DNA from: Tethya wilhelma
Lineage: Eukaryota; Porifera; Demospongiae; Tethyida; Tethyidae
Direction of reading: 5' to 3'
Assembly: GCA_964030475.1 (NCBI GenBank)
Contig: CAXIPT010000001.1
Location: 4,276,849 to 4,340,848, forward strand
DNA: 64,000 nucleotides
The notes beneath the pieces were generated by a model. The model made no database searches, had not been told where the DNA came from, and saw nothing but the letters and a program-made list of their open reading frames with translations. Numbering within the stretch: position 1 is the first letter of the stretch; every line of letters starts with the position of its first letter. This document shows positions 11,901 to 24,954 of the stretch, piece after piece. The position numbers and the translations under genes are program-made.

Positions 11901-14469
11901 AAGAAAGCTAGCTTGCGGAAACACGCGGTAAAAGACTTAGTACGTAATTGCTCATTAAAAAAATTCAGAAATGAAAAATCAGAAATGCAGAAACCGAAAA
12001 TCAAAAACTAGAAATCAAAAATCACACACACAATCAGAAATCAACAACAAAAATCAAAAATCAAAAATCACAAATCACAAATCACAAATCAACAATCAAA
12101 AATCAAAAATCAAAAATCAGAAATCAAAAATCAGAAATAGTCAATCGGAAATCAGAAATATTAAATCGCAAATCACAATAACTAAAAATGTTATTTTTGT
12201 CGCATATGGCGTTCCATATTTTGTTACGTAAGCTACACGTGACACACAATGTCGTGCAAGCCTAGCGCGCGCCTTGCGCAATTTGCAAAATGCGCGAATT
12301 ACATTGCTGCGCATTTTAGAGAAATGCGCAAATAAATCAATAATGCGCACGATGCAACGGTTCCAAAATGCGCTGCGCATTTTGCAAAATGCGCAAATCG
12401 CCATAATGCGTGGAACATATATATATACAAGTAGTAAAAATTTCAAAAAAAAAAGCAGTGTAGGAATGGGCAGTGCATTAAAAAGTATTGGAACAAGGCA
12501 GGGTCTCAATTTCGGCACATGACTACTTCATTTTTATTCTTGATCCTTGATATGGATTTTCAGTGTTGTGTTGCGATGATCTGTATAATAGTACCGTAGC
12601 TTAATATTCATTGCATTGGTTCAAATTTCTCGCTAATCACTTGGCTACTAAAGCAATAGAGTAAACTATAACAGACAGGTATTTAAACTGGACTGCCGGC
12701 CAAGAGTTGGGCATAAAAATGAAGTAGTCATGTGCCAAAATTGAGACCCTGCCTTGTTCCAATACTTTTTAATGCACTGCCCATTCCTACACTGCTTTTT
12801 TTTGAAATTTTTACTACTTGTTCATTCACTTTTTTCAACACTACAGTGTGTAGACTATCAGAGACTGGTTAGTCCGTACAAAAAGCTTGAGTAGCAGCTA
12901 AACATGCACTACATTATGCTTGAAGAGGCTAATGCGCATGCGCATATTAATGCCACGTGGATAGATGACCTTTGAACTCTACCTACAAAGATGGCTGAAT
13001 TGAAGTACGTGAATTTATACACTAAGTTTCAAAGCTTTCTAGTTTTTGTTTAGGCCTATATATTTATGATGAAAGCGAGTGTCAAGGAATGTAGTACCCA
13101 TGAAAAGAACTTACTTTGTGCTGTCAAAGTTGGCTCAACACATTCTGGGTCTCTGGAAATGCTTTTCAAGTAAGTCAGTTAGGAAGTAAGTAAGTAGAAG
13201 AACAAAAATGGCACTATGGTGGCTTCCCACTAGCGCTCTCTACGAGTGCTGCAGAAAGTTTTTGTGAGTTTTAGGCCTTGCATGCAGTTGGTAATCTGTC
13301 AGTGAGAGCTTCTGAGCAACTTTGAAGGTTTAATTTTGTTTGACTAGATTTTTATGGTGGCCAACATTTTGTATTGTGTCTATGGGACAGTCGGCCCATT
13401 CCTACTATACGTACTACCGTACGTATGATAAAGTCCTCCATGCACACGTATCATGTATTGAACATGTAGAGGATGTGGAAGACTTAATTACAAAAGGTCA
13501 TGCAAACGTCAACTGAGTGCTGAGTGCTTTAAAATTTTTGGTAACCACACCAACTTTTGGGTCACATGAGAAAAGTTATTAATAGTTAGAGAGTTTGATT
13601 ATGCATGAGTTGGCACCATGTTCCTTAAACCTTTTCTTTGCTCTAGAATTGTTGTTTGACGTCATTGCTTGAAAGTAGCACACTCAACGTTTATATATAA
13701 GACTTCAATTCACTTTGAATTCAAAAATAAAAGAAAATTATTTTGTTGACGTGATCAGGGGGTGCTTGATTTCCCTGAGCACCAGCTAGATATGCCACTG
13801 CAAGAACAGGCAAATTAAGGCCTTTAATTGTAAGTGTATGAACAGACCTGACCTTGGCATGAGTCAAGAACTATAGTAAACCTCACTGCTTATGTCATGC
13901 ATTAGGCTAATCTTGATTATGTACAGTGTTTGATGAAAAATTTTAATTTTGTTTGATTTGAACGGTATCCCAGAACCTTAATTCATTACCGTAAGTAATA
14001 TAAGGTTATACTGAAAGTGTACTCTATGCATCTCATCATGAATTGGGTAGATAGTGATCAAGTACCATTTACAATGAAGGCACCAAGGTGCATAACCCTT
14101 GGTGCATAATATGCATGTAAATTCCGAGTACTTAATGTGATTATATGTGCTGTAAGAATTATACGTAGTTAGTGGTATGATGTTAAAATGTTATGCATTG
14201 CTACATATGTGTTTATGTGTTTGTACATTTGTCATTCATGAAATAGTACAATAAAAGTTAATATTATATTATATTCCATTTGTTCCTTGATGTTGGCTAT
14301 TTTTACAGCACTATTGTAGTTATTGCCACAGCATTCACTGGCCTACACATTATAGCAGAACTTTGCTACCTATGTTTAGATAATCTCGATTATTTTACCT
14401 TGTTATGCCGCTTTTGAATACTGGAGCTGTTGTTATTGAGATATAGTTGGAACACACACACACACACAC

Positions 14470-14506
<37 letters not shown>

Positions 14507-17500
14507 AAATGACTACCGTAACCCTAGGTGCGCATGCGCACAAAGGGTTAATTACAATTACAACTATACTCCACCAACCCATTAGTAACAGGATCATGCT
14601 CAATTCAAATCTTAACTGATTATACACTGAATTCTTTTGAAGTGAATGACGTCAATTAAAATTTAAAGTTTTGTAGCTATGCCTTTTTTTATTTTTCTTA
14701 GTGAAGCGTTTGCTGGCAAAAACAAGCCTAACATATGGAGGGTCAAATAAGCTAGGACATAGCCGTGCATATAAAGCTTTTTTTCCAGCTAGCCAACAAT
14801 GCTTACAAGAGCGATGTTATGGCTTTATAGCCTAACTATGCCTGCATCTATGTAGCCAAGTTTCAAGCTTATCCTCTGAAGGGTTTTAGAAAAAAAATGT
14901 TGCTCTAAACTCAACCATCATGATCACGAAGATCGTATACTAACCATTAGTTGCTCAACGACAAATAGCACCATGCCTTACTAGCAGTTCTAAGTCTGAC
15001 TTGTTACTATTTGTATATAAGTAGTAAAAATTTCAAAAAAATAAGCAGTGTAGGAATAGGCAGTTCTGTAAAAAGCAAGGAAACTAGGCAATACTCTGAA
15101 TTTCGGCACATGACTACTTCAATATTAAAATCTTTGAGCAGTTGCAGGCTAATTATACGTACGTCAATAGTCACATTGAGCCAACTCTGACTGTACAAGG
15201 TAACTTGAATTCATCCAAAGTACGTTCTTTGATACTCGTCTGCTGCCCAAAAGTAAGCATACAAAATCTATAGGCAGCTTTGACACTCTCAGGTACAAAT
15301 TACTGTACTGTTATGTAGCCATTTTATGTAGGTAAAGGTCGTCAACAGACCACGTGGTTTACATTAGTGCGCACGCATGCGCATTCAATAGTTCTGCAAG
15401 CACTTGCTTTTTTGTAGAGACTAACCAGTCTCCAAGCAATAACGCCTTATAGTGTTGAAAAAAGTGAATGAACAAGTAGTAAAAATTTCAAAAAAATAAG
15501 CAGTGTAGGAATGGGCAGTTCTGTAAAAAGCAAGGAAACTAGGCAATACTCTGAATTTCGGCACATGACTACTTCATTTTTATGCCAAACTGTTGCATTG
15601 CATGGTTTTACCTGTATATCTGCTGATACTTCATCCAAATTAGTGAATTAATTGTGTGACTATTGACGTACGTATAATTAGCCTGCAACTGCTCAAAGAT
15701 TTTAATATTGAAGTAGTCATGTGCCGAAATTCAGAGTATTGCCTAGTTTCCTTGCTTNTTTGCCAGACAGTTTCCTTATCACTCACCTTACCATTTTCCA
15801 GGAAGTAGTTTCTACAATTTTCTAGTTGCTCCATTCTGGACAGACAATGATGTCAGTAGAGGTATAGGGGAAGTGTCTTACCAGGTTCATTCCAATCAGA
15901 CGGAGGCCATGACCTGGGTCAGCACTTACATCAGCCAACAACAGCAAGTTAATTTCAATGCCAGCTGGATGCTTGTTGCAGAATGGAGAGACGTTCCTGA
16001 GTACCAAGGAAAGACAAGTGATGTTAGTAACTTACTGACCTAGGCTATAGAAATATAGAGATCATCAGTGTATGTTAACTCTTCATGTGAAATCTTTTGC
16101 AACAGACAAACACCTATCAGGGAATAATTGTTACAGATGGTGAATGTTCATTTGCTCTGTTTACCTACCATTGTGGGATGTTAGATTGGTCCGGAGGAGC
16201 AAGCATTGGCTTCAATGCTGATGGAAGATTTTATGATAACCACAACCTGAGCCTGTCGACTAGTGCAAAAGATATTGCTTGTGTGAATTCACCTGCTAGC
16301 AATTGGAACAACATTGTGTACCAGCTATGTCAGTTTTTTAATACATACATTGTCATAATTATGTGAAGTCTTGGTATTTTTCACTGTAGATGGGAAGTAC
16401 AATTCTTTTATTAAACTTGGAAATACACGAAATGTGAACGAAATTGTACTACCTTCTACTCTTGATTCCACTTCACTGAGTATTCCAATATCAGATTTTC
16501 AGTTTGGTTTTGAGACTGATCAGTCATCACTTTATGTATGCTTTTTTAATTATTGCACTAGTCCCATATCAACATTTATTGTGTCATTCTCCTACATGTG
16601 CAGGTTTCCAGCAATGGACTATTGTCTTTTGGGAGAAGTGTGAACTTTTCCAACCCAGTTCTATTCCCAAATTCAAGCCTGTACACCTTTCTCATTGCTC
16701 CATTTTGGGCTGATAATGATCTGCGTCCAGGAGGAAGAGTTGCATATGAAGTTCATAGTAGTTCCACACCAGCTATGGGTTCAATCAACCGATTCATTCG
16801 TCAGAACACTGATTCTTACTTTGAAGGAACTTGGATGATTTTGACAGAATGGAATGATGTCCCAGAGTATGGTTCAGACAATTTGAAAGTAAACAATTAT
16901 GTGTATGATGATAATTATGGTGATATGCATGACATTGTATAATATAATATAGATATGAACAAAATTAGGTGTTGGTTTTTTGTTTGTCAGACAAACTCTT
17001 ATCAAGCAGCTGTGATCACTAATGGCACTCAAAGTTTTGCTGTTTTCACCTATCAGTGTGGATCAATTACCTGGGGTAGTAATGCAACTGTAGGGTTCAA
17101 TGCAGAAGGAGCTATATTTGAGAACCACCAGCTAAGTGCAACTGGACAAGCAATTTCTGTGGCCTGTCTGAACTATAGTACTACAATTTGGACCAATCTT
17201 GTTTACCGGCTGACAGTAGCAGGTATATAATAATAGTAATTATCTCACAGTGAGCATAAATTTGTTTATGGTATTATTTATCATACGTACGGTAGTACGT
17301 ATAGTAGGAATGGGCTGAATGTCCTATAGACACAATACAAAATGTTTATCTCCATAAAAATCTAGCAAGACATAGTTAAGCCTTCAAACTTGCTCAGAAG
17401 CTCTCTTAGACATATTAACAAATGCTTGGATGGCCTAAAACTCACAGAAGCTTTCATAATCACTCGTAGCGAGCGCTAGTTAGAAGCTACACCCACACAA

Positions 17501-20107
17501 TTTTGTTCTCACTTACTTACTATTATAAACTGACTTACTTGAAAGTTATTTCCAGAGAAATTGACGTTGAGCTTGTTTTGACTACACAGAGCAACTTGTT
17601 CTCATCTGGACTAGTGCCTTTTACACTCGCTTTCTGCCTAAATGTGTTAAAACAAGAGCTAGAAAGCTTAGCCTCGTTCCCAGGCTCTCACCTTTGACCT
17701 TACACTCACGGTAAGGAAGGAGAGAGCCTGGTCGGAAATATCACGTGAATGATGTGGGGACAGACACTAGGGTAGACACGTCCTTTGACCTCTGTAAGCT
17801 GCAGCGAGTCTGAACTATAACGCGAGTTGTTTGTGCTAGGCGCTTGTAAAATGGCACGATCACGGCAGAGGTCAAAGGTCACATCTACCTTTGCGTCATC
17901 AATGATGAAATTCATGTGATTTTTCCGACCAGGCTCTCTCCTTCCTTACCATGAGTGTAAGGTCAAAGGTGAGAGCAATCTAGGCAATGTTGTTTTAGTT
18001 ATGTAATCCTCAATACTCTACTTGAGCATAAAAAAATGAAGTAGTCATGTGTCGAAATTGTGACATGCCTTGTTTTATTACTTTTTACCTCATTGCCCAT
18101 TCCTAGAATGTTAATTTTTAAGAAATTTTTACCTATACTTGTTCATTCACTTTTTTCAACACTAAAGTGAGGAGACTATATCGGGGACTTAGTAAGTCCT
18201 TATAAAAAGCTTAAGTAGCAGTACTATTAGGCTAATGTGCATGCGCATTAAATGCTACGTGAATAGATAACGAACTTTGACCCCTACCTACAAAAGATGG
18301 CTGCATTGAAGTGTATGAATTTATATACTAAGTTTAAAAGCTTTCTTAGCCTTGTTCCCAGGCGCATGCTTATATACTTTGCTCCACTTAGCGGCACTCC
18401 CTAGCTGTCAGTATTTAGACCATAAGATGCACACCCTTGTGCATACTGATTGAATTGGCATGCATGATCTATGAATTCAAACCATTATTGTTAGTCATGT
18501 ACAACATTGTTTGACAGGATGTATTAGGAATCAAAATGAAAATGAACTAGTCATGTGCCGAAATTGCGACATGCCTTGTTTCCTTACTTTTTACCACCCT
18601 GCCCATTCCTACAATGTTAATTTTTATGAAATTTTTACCTATACTTGTAATCATTAATACAGTACCCCCATATATCATCTTCACACGCTCTGCCTCATTG
18701 ATTCAAAGGATTAATTTTGCTGGGGAAGACTTAAGCACCATATACTCAGGCAACTATCCCAGAGCTCTGGATTATGATTACAGGTAGAAGATATGTAGTG
18801 TGCACCACAGCTCCTTTATTTTGACACTGTTTTGTAGAAATAACTTCATGTTCTGGACTGATGTGAACACTGACAGAATCTATAGATCGTATCTCAATGG
18901 GTCAAATGTGGTGATTTTGGTGAGCACTGGTTTGCTTTGTACAGGTATAGTATTTCAATGTCAAGTTATGTTACAGGTTACGTACATATACTTCTACTAT
19001 TTTTGTTTGTTTGATTTAAATTTTTTGGCATACAGAGGGACTAGCCTGGGATTGGATCAATATGAAATTATATTGGACTGATAGATGCAACGATAATATT
19101 GAGGTTTATGATCCTGAAACTGGTCATCGTCGAGTACTAATTCGTACTGGTTTTGGAGATGTTTATGATATTGTGGTAGATCCAACAACAAGGTATAATA
19201 ATATATTACAAATCTGTTAGTTATATGTACGAACATGTATATGGGGGGTATGTATTTTGTTATTATGACTGGCATGTAGGAAGCTTTATTGGACAGTTGT
19301 TGGTTCTGTTGACAAGATTGAGAGCGCATCAATGGATGGAACTTCAAGGACATTACTTCATTCACTGAATCTAAACACTCCATATGGACTTGCACTTGAT
19401 ATTGATTTCCAGACTTTGTACTGGACTGACTATAGTGCAAACAGACTGGAGAGGTCGAATGCTGATGGGACAAATAGAGAAATTTTGACCACAAGATCAA
19501 TCCGTGAACCATATTTCATTACTTACTATGGTGGAAGGTTATATTGGGGTGACAGGTCTTACAACAGGATACAAACTGTGCATGTTAGTAATCCTTCAAG
19601 AGTAACCTATTTAGGATCTACCTCACTCTCTCATGTCTACGGGATTCAAGTCATTGCGCCTGAAAAGCAGCGTATTGGTACATTAGATTAATAATGTAAA
19701 TGCATGCATGTATCCTTGTAATGGGTATGGCTTTACTCATCAAAATTAACTATACATACTGTTTTCTTATGCAGCCTCTAACCCATGTGTTGAGAGAAAT
19801 GTCAACTGTAGTTTCTTGTGCTTGCTTAGCTCCACTGCCCCAGAAGGATATACCTGTGTTTGCCCTGAAGGAATGGTGTTTGATGAAGACAGATCCATGT
19901 GCACATGTATGAGCAAAATGGTGTATGATACATGCAGATATATATTTAGTTTATCTACATACTTGTATATAGTTCCTCCCCTCGTGGTGTTTGCATTCTT
20001 CACGCCAAATGGTTATAACAGCATTCAACAAGAATATCTGGATGGTAGTAACAGTCTTGTTCTCTACTCAAGTGGACTTCCAAGAGTTGTTGACTTTGAT
20101 TACAGGT

Positions 20108-20201
<94 letters not shown>

Positions 20202-20848
20202 NNNNNNNNNNNNNNNNNNNNNNNNNNNNNNNNNNNNNNNNNNNNNNNNNNNNNNNNNNNNNNNNNNNNNNNNNNNNNNNNNNNNNNNNNNNNNNNNNNN
20301 NNNNNNNNNNNNNNNNNNNNNNNNNNNNNNNNNNNNNNNNNNNNNNNNNNNNNNNNNNNNNNNNNNNNNNNNNNNNNNNNNNNNNNNNNNNNNNNNNNNN
20401 NNNNNNNNNNNNNNNNNNNNNNNNNNNNNNNNNNNNNNNNNNNNNNNNNNNNNNNNNNNNNNNNNNNNNNNNNNNNNNNNNNNNNNNNNNNNNNNNNNNN
20501 NNNNNNNNNNNNNNNNNNNNNNNNNNNNNNNNNNNNNNNNNNNNNNNNNNNNNNNNNNNNNNNNNNNNNNNNNNNNNNNNNNNNNNNNNNNNNNNNNNNN
20601 NNNNNNNNNNNNNNNNNNNNNNNNNNNNNNNNNNNNNNNNNNNNNNNNNNNNNNNNNNNNNNNNNNNNNNNNNNNNNNNNNNNNNNNNNNNNNNNNNNNN
20701 NNNNNNNNNNNNNNNNNNNNNNNNNNNNNNNNNNNNNNNNNNNNNNNNNNNNNNNNNNNNNNNNNNNNNNNNNNNNNNNNNNNNNNNNNNNNNNNNNNNN
20801 NNNNNNNNNNNNNNNNNNNNNNNNNNNNNNNNNNNNNNNNNNNNNNNN

Positions 20849-20940
<92 letters not shown>

Positions 20941-23900
20941 ATATAGTTGGCTATACTGGTCTGCTGCTGGGACGGGAGAAATAGAACGAGCATCAATGGA
21001 TGGCAACAATAGAACAGTCCTTCACAACACTTCCCTAACTACACCATATGCTCTAACAATAGACTATACAACTCAAACATTGTACTGGGCTGATTTTGCA
21101 CTGAATAAAATAGAGAGCTCAAGCACAGATGGATCAAACCGGAGGGTTTTTACTACCAACAATATCAGAGATCCATACAGTATGACATTCTTCAGAGGAA
21201 GCCTCTACTGGTCTGACTGGAGTCTCAATGGTATATACACTGCTTCGACAGAGTCACCAAACCAAGTCTCATCATTGTTCTCTCTTGGAGTTGATCCTTA
21301 TGGTATTCGAATTGTAGCTGAAGGAGTCCAACAATATGGTATGAATGCATGGAACTGAATTCAAAGTTGCTATATGTCAGTACAGCCTATTTCTACAGTT
21401 GAAAATCCATGTGTCAATGCTTCCTGTGGTCAATTATGTTTGCTGAGTGCTACAGCTCCTGAAGGCTTCAAATGTGTTTGCTCTGATGGTTACACACCCT
21501 TAACTGAGGACCAAACTACCTGCATCCGTATGCATGAGTTTTTGTAGTGAATAACAAGTAATAATTGTATATACATGTGTGATTTTTTTCTCTTAAGCTC
21601 CTCCAAGGCTTGTTTATGGTCTTACCTCAAATCTAATCCGTCGTATTGATCCTGATGGAACCAATCAAATTAACATTTTATCTACAACTCATCCCCGTGT
21701 GTTAGATTTTGATATTCGGTGAGACTTTATACAGTAATAACTATAGTTAATCAGTGTATAGTAGAGAAGGAAATTTTATGGTTCACCTTTCTTCCCTCAT
21801 GTTATTTTAGCCACAAATGTATATGTAAATTTAATAATTTTCTCTTTCAAAATGTATAGGCAAAATAAACTATTCTGGGCTGATTACACAAATGATGTGA
21901 TTAGAAGTGCTGAAGGTTCTGATACTCTCTCAGCTTCATCGGTAGAGACTGTAATATCAAGAGGTTTATCATGTACAGGTATATAAATCAGTATTTATGC
22001 ATGGTTAATTTACTAATTGTCAAATGCAAGGCTTATACTGATTACTTGGTTGCTTTTGTTTTGTTCTAATCCCTATCAGATGGAATAGCTTGGGACTGGA
22101 TCAGTAAAAAAATGTATTGGACTGACAATTGCCTTGACATTATCCAAGTGTATGATTCTGTATCTGGACACCAAACAGTACTTATTGATTCAGGACTCAG
22201 TCAACCTTACTCTATTGTTGTTGACCCAACTACAAGGTTGTTGTAGCCAGCAATGTGGTGTTTCAGATACATAATAATGTACGTACGGAAGTACGTATAT
22301 TAGGAATGGGTTGAATGTCCCATATATAGACATAATACAAAATGTTATGATCATAAATATCTAGCAAAACAAAGTATAGAATCTTCAACTTGAACTTATT
22401 CAGAGGCTCTCCTTGAAAGATTACCAGCTGTATGCACATGCAAGGCCTATAACTCACAGAAACTTTTGTGAGCACTTGTAGAGAGCACTGGTGGGAAGCC
22501 ACAATAGTGCCATTTTTGTTCTCCTAATTAAAGTGTACTTTCTAACTGACTTATATAGTAAACTTGAAAGTAATTTCCAAATAACCAGAATAAGTTTGAC
22601 AGCACAAAGCAAGTTTTATTCATTCAAACTATATTCTTTTATACTTATATTTGCATCTTAAATAGGCCTAAACAAGATCTAGAAATTAAGCTTTGAAACT
22701 TAGTATAAGTTCATCCTGCACTTCAATGTAGCCATCTTCTCAAAGTAGAGTTCAATGGTCGTTTTCTGTCTACATGGCATTTATGATGCTCATGTACACT
22801 AGGATTGGGCAGTGCTCTAAAATGTATTGAAACGAGACATTTCTCATTTTCAGCGCATGACTACTTTATTAATTTTTATTACGCCCAAGTCTTGGCTGGC
22901 AATATCATCTCAGTTTCGATAGTCATATAATCTCATGCATGCAGTTGCTTCCACTGCTAAGCCAACTAATTGGCAGGAATTCAAACAAATAATTAGATTA
23001 TGTACTGATCATTGTTTGAACAATTTACGACACTTAGGATACCATACACATCCGTATAGCAGGAAATTTTCATAGTTCAAAATTTCGTACAAATTGGTAA
23101 AGAGCACCAGAAATTTTTTCGTAGTTTAAATTCCGTATATGCGGCGTGCGCTTGTATAGTGCATAATGCAGAAGCTAAATTTTTGCAGTTTTAATTTTTG
23201 TATATTCAAAGTTAAAACGGCATATGAACAATGCAAAAATTTGCACCATACGAAAATTTCCCGCTATAAAGTATATGTATCAGATTATAAGCAAAGTTTT
23301 GTCCGTGTGTGTGTGTGTGTGTGTGTGTAACGGAGGGTCACGGGAAGTGATGTGACCTCGAGCTAAAACGTTACTTTTTCTTTGGACTGTGAAAAATGCA
23401 AGCTATAAAAAGTGTGCCTAGAGAACTAGCTTAGATAGTGCTAGCCTAGGATAGAATCACAGGCGCTACAAGTAAGACTAACTTTTTTTGAGATCGCTGA
23501 CAAGGCTGGTCAGTGGCATATGTATCCAAGAAGAAGCGTGATAGAGAAGCCAATCTTTCACAAAAGAAGCGTAGCGAGGGTAGAACTTTCACTTCTAGGA
23601 GTCTGCTTCTCTGTCGCTGCATGTACACGAAACACAGCTAGCCAGATAACGAGTTTCTTTGCCAGCTGATTTTCAAAATGGCGGAAATCGGAAAAGGGTA
23701 GTTTGTGACGTCACGTAGTGAGGTAAATTGATGAGCTGGCCAATGCAGCACTAAGCGGTGCATATACACTTGCACCATTGCTTCCCTTTGAGTTTCCAAT
23801 TGCTTATGCCAGTATTGATGTGATTGTTGTGTGTTGCTTCAACTGCAAAGGTTGTTGTAAGCCAACTGACCATAGAAGAATATTAATTTTGTTATACACA

Positions 23901-24915
23901 ATAGCTTTTCTCATCAATTTTATCTTACTATTGTTTGAGTTATAGTAACCGATCCTATAAACCTACATAAACAAGGAGTGGGCGAGCGAAGTGAGCCCCA
24001 CTCCTTGTATTATCTATTATATGATGGGTCAAAAATGAAGTAGTCATAATATTATGCTGAAATTGAGACATGCCTTGTTTTAATAGCACCTCCCGTTCCA
24101 ATACTGTTTATTTTCATGAAATTTTTACTACTTATCAATTGTGCAACAATTCTCCTTTAAAGGTGGGAAAAGTGTGCGGGTATATCATACGTACGGTAGT
24201 ACGTATAGTAGGAATGGGCCACATGTCTCATATAGACCCAATACAAAATGTTTATCACCATAAAAATCTAGCAAAACAAAATTAAGCCCTCAGACTTGCT
24301 CAAAAGCTCTTCCCAACAGATTACCAACTGCATGCATGCAAGGCCTGAAGCTCACAGAAACTTCACTGGGCACTCGTAGAGAGCGCTAGTGGGAAGCCAC
24401 AATAGTGCCATTTTTGTTCTCCTAACGTACTTACGTACGTACTGACTGACTTACTTGAACACAGTTTCCAGAGAACCAGAAAGTCCGGAGCCAACTTTGA
24501 CAGCTCTAGGTATAAGTCCTTTTCAAGGGAACTGCGTTTCTTGATACTCGTTTTCATCACAAATAAGCCTAAACAAAAATTAGAAAGCTTTGAAACTTAG
24601 CATATAAATTCATGTACTTCAACGTAGCAATCTTCCTGTATAGGTAGGTTCAAAGGTCATTCATTATTTATCCATGTGTCATCGAACGCGCATGCGCATT
24701 AGTTACCGTCTAGCATTACAATGCATGCATGTAGCTGCTACTCAAGCTTTTTGTAGGGACTAACTAGTCTCTAACGGCAGTCTTCACACTGTAGTGTTGA
24801 AAAAAGTGAATAAACAAGTAGCAAAAATTTTAAAAAATTAGCAGTGTAGGAATGGGCAGTGCTGTTCAAGTCATGGNATGAAAATTTGGAGCTACAGCGA
24901 CAAGGCTCTATATGT

Positions 24916-24954
<39 letters not shown>

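Noticed and set aside
11971..12231. 86-codon K/N/Q/S-rich frame
   Set aside because: Simple-sequence AAAAATC tract.
19816..21009. Long open frames of Cys-Val or His-Thr through the 20.1-20.9 kb region
   Set aside because: They are translations of the (GT)n microsatellite and Ns.
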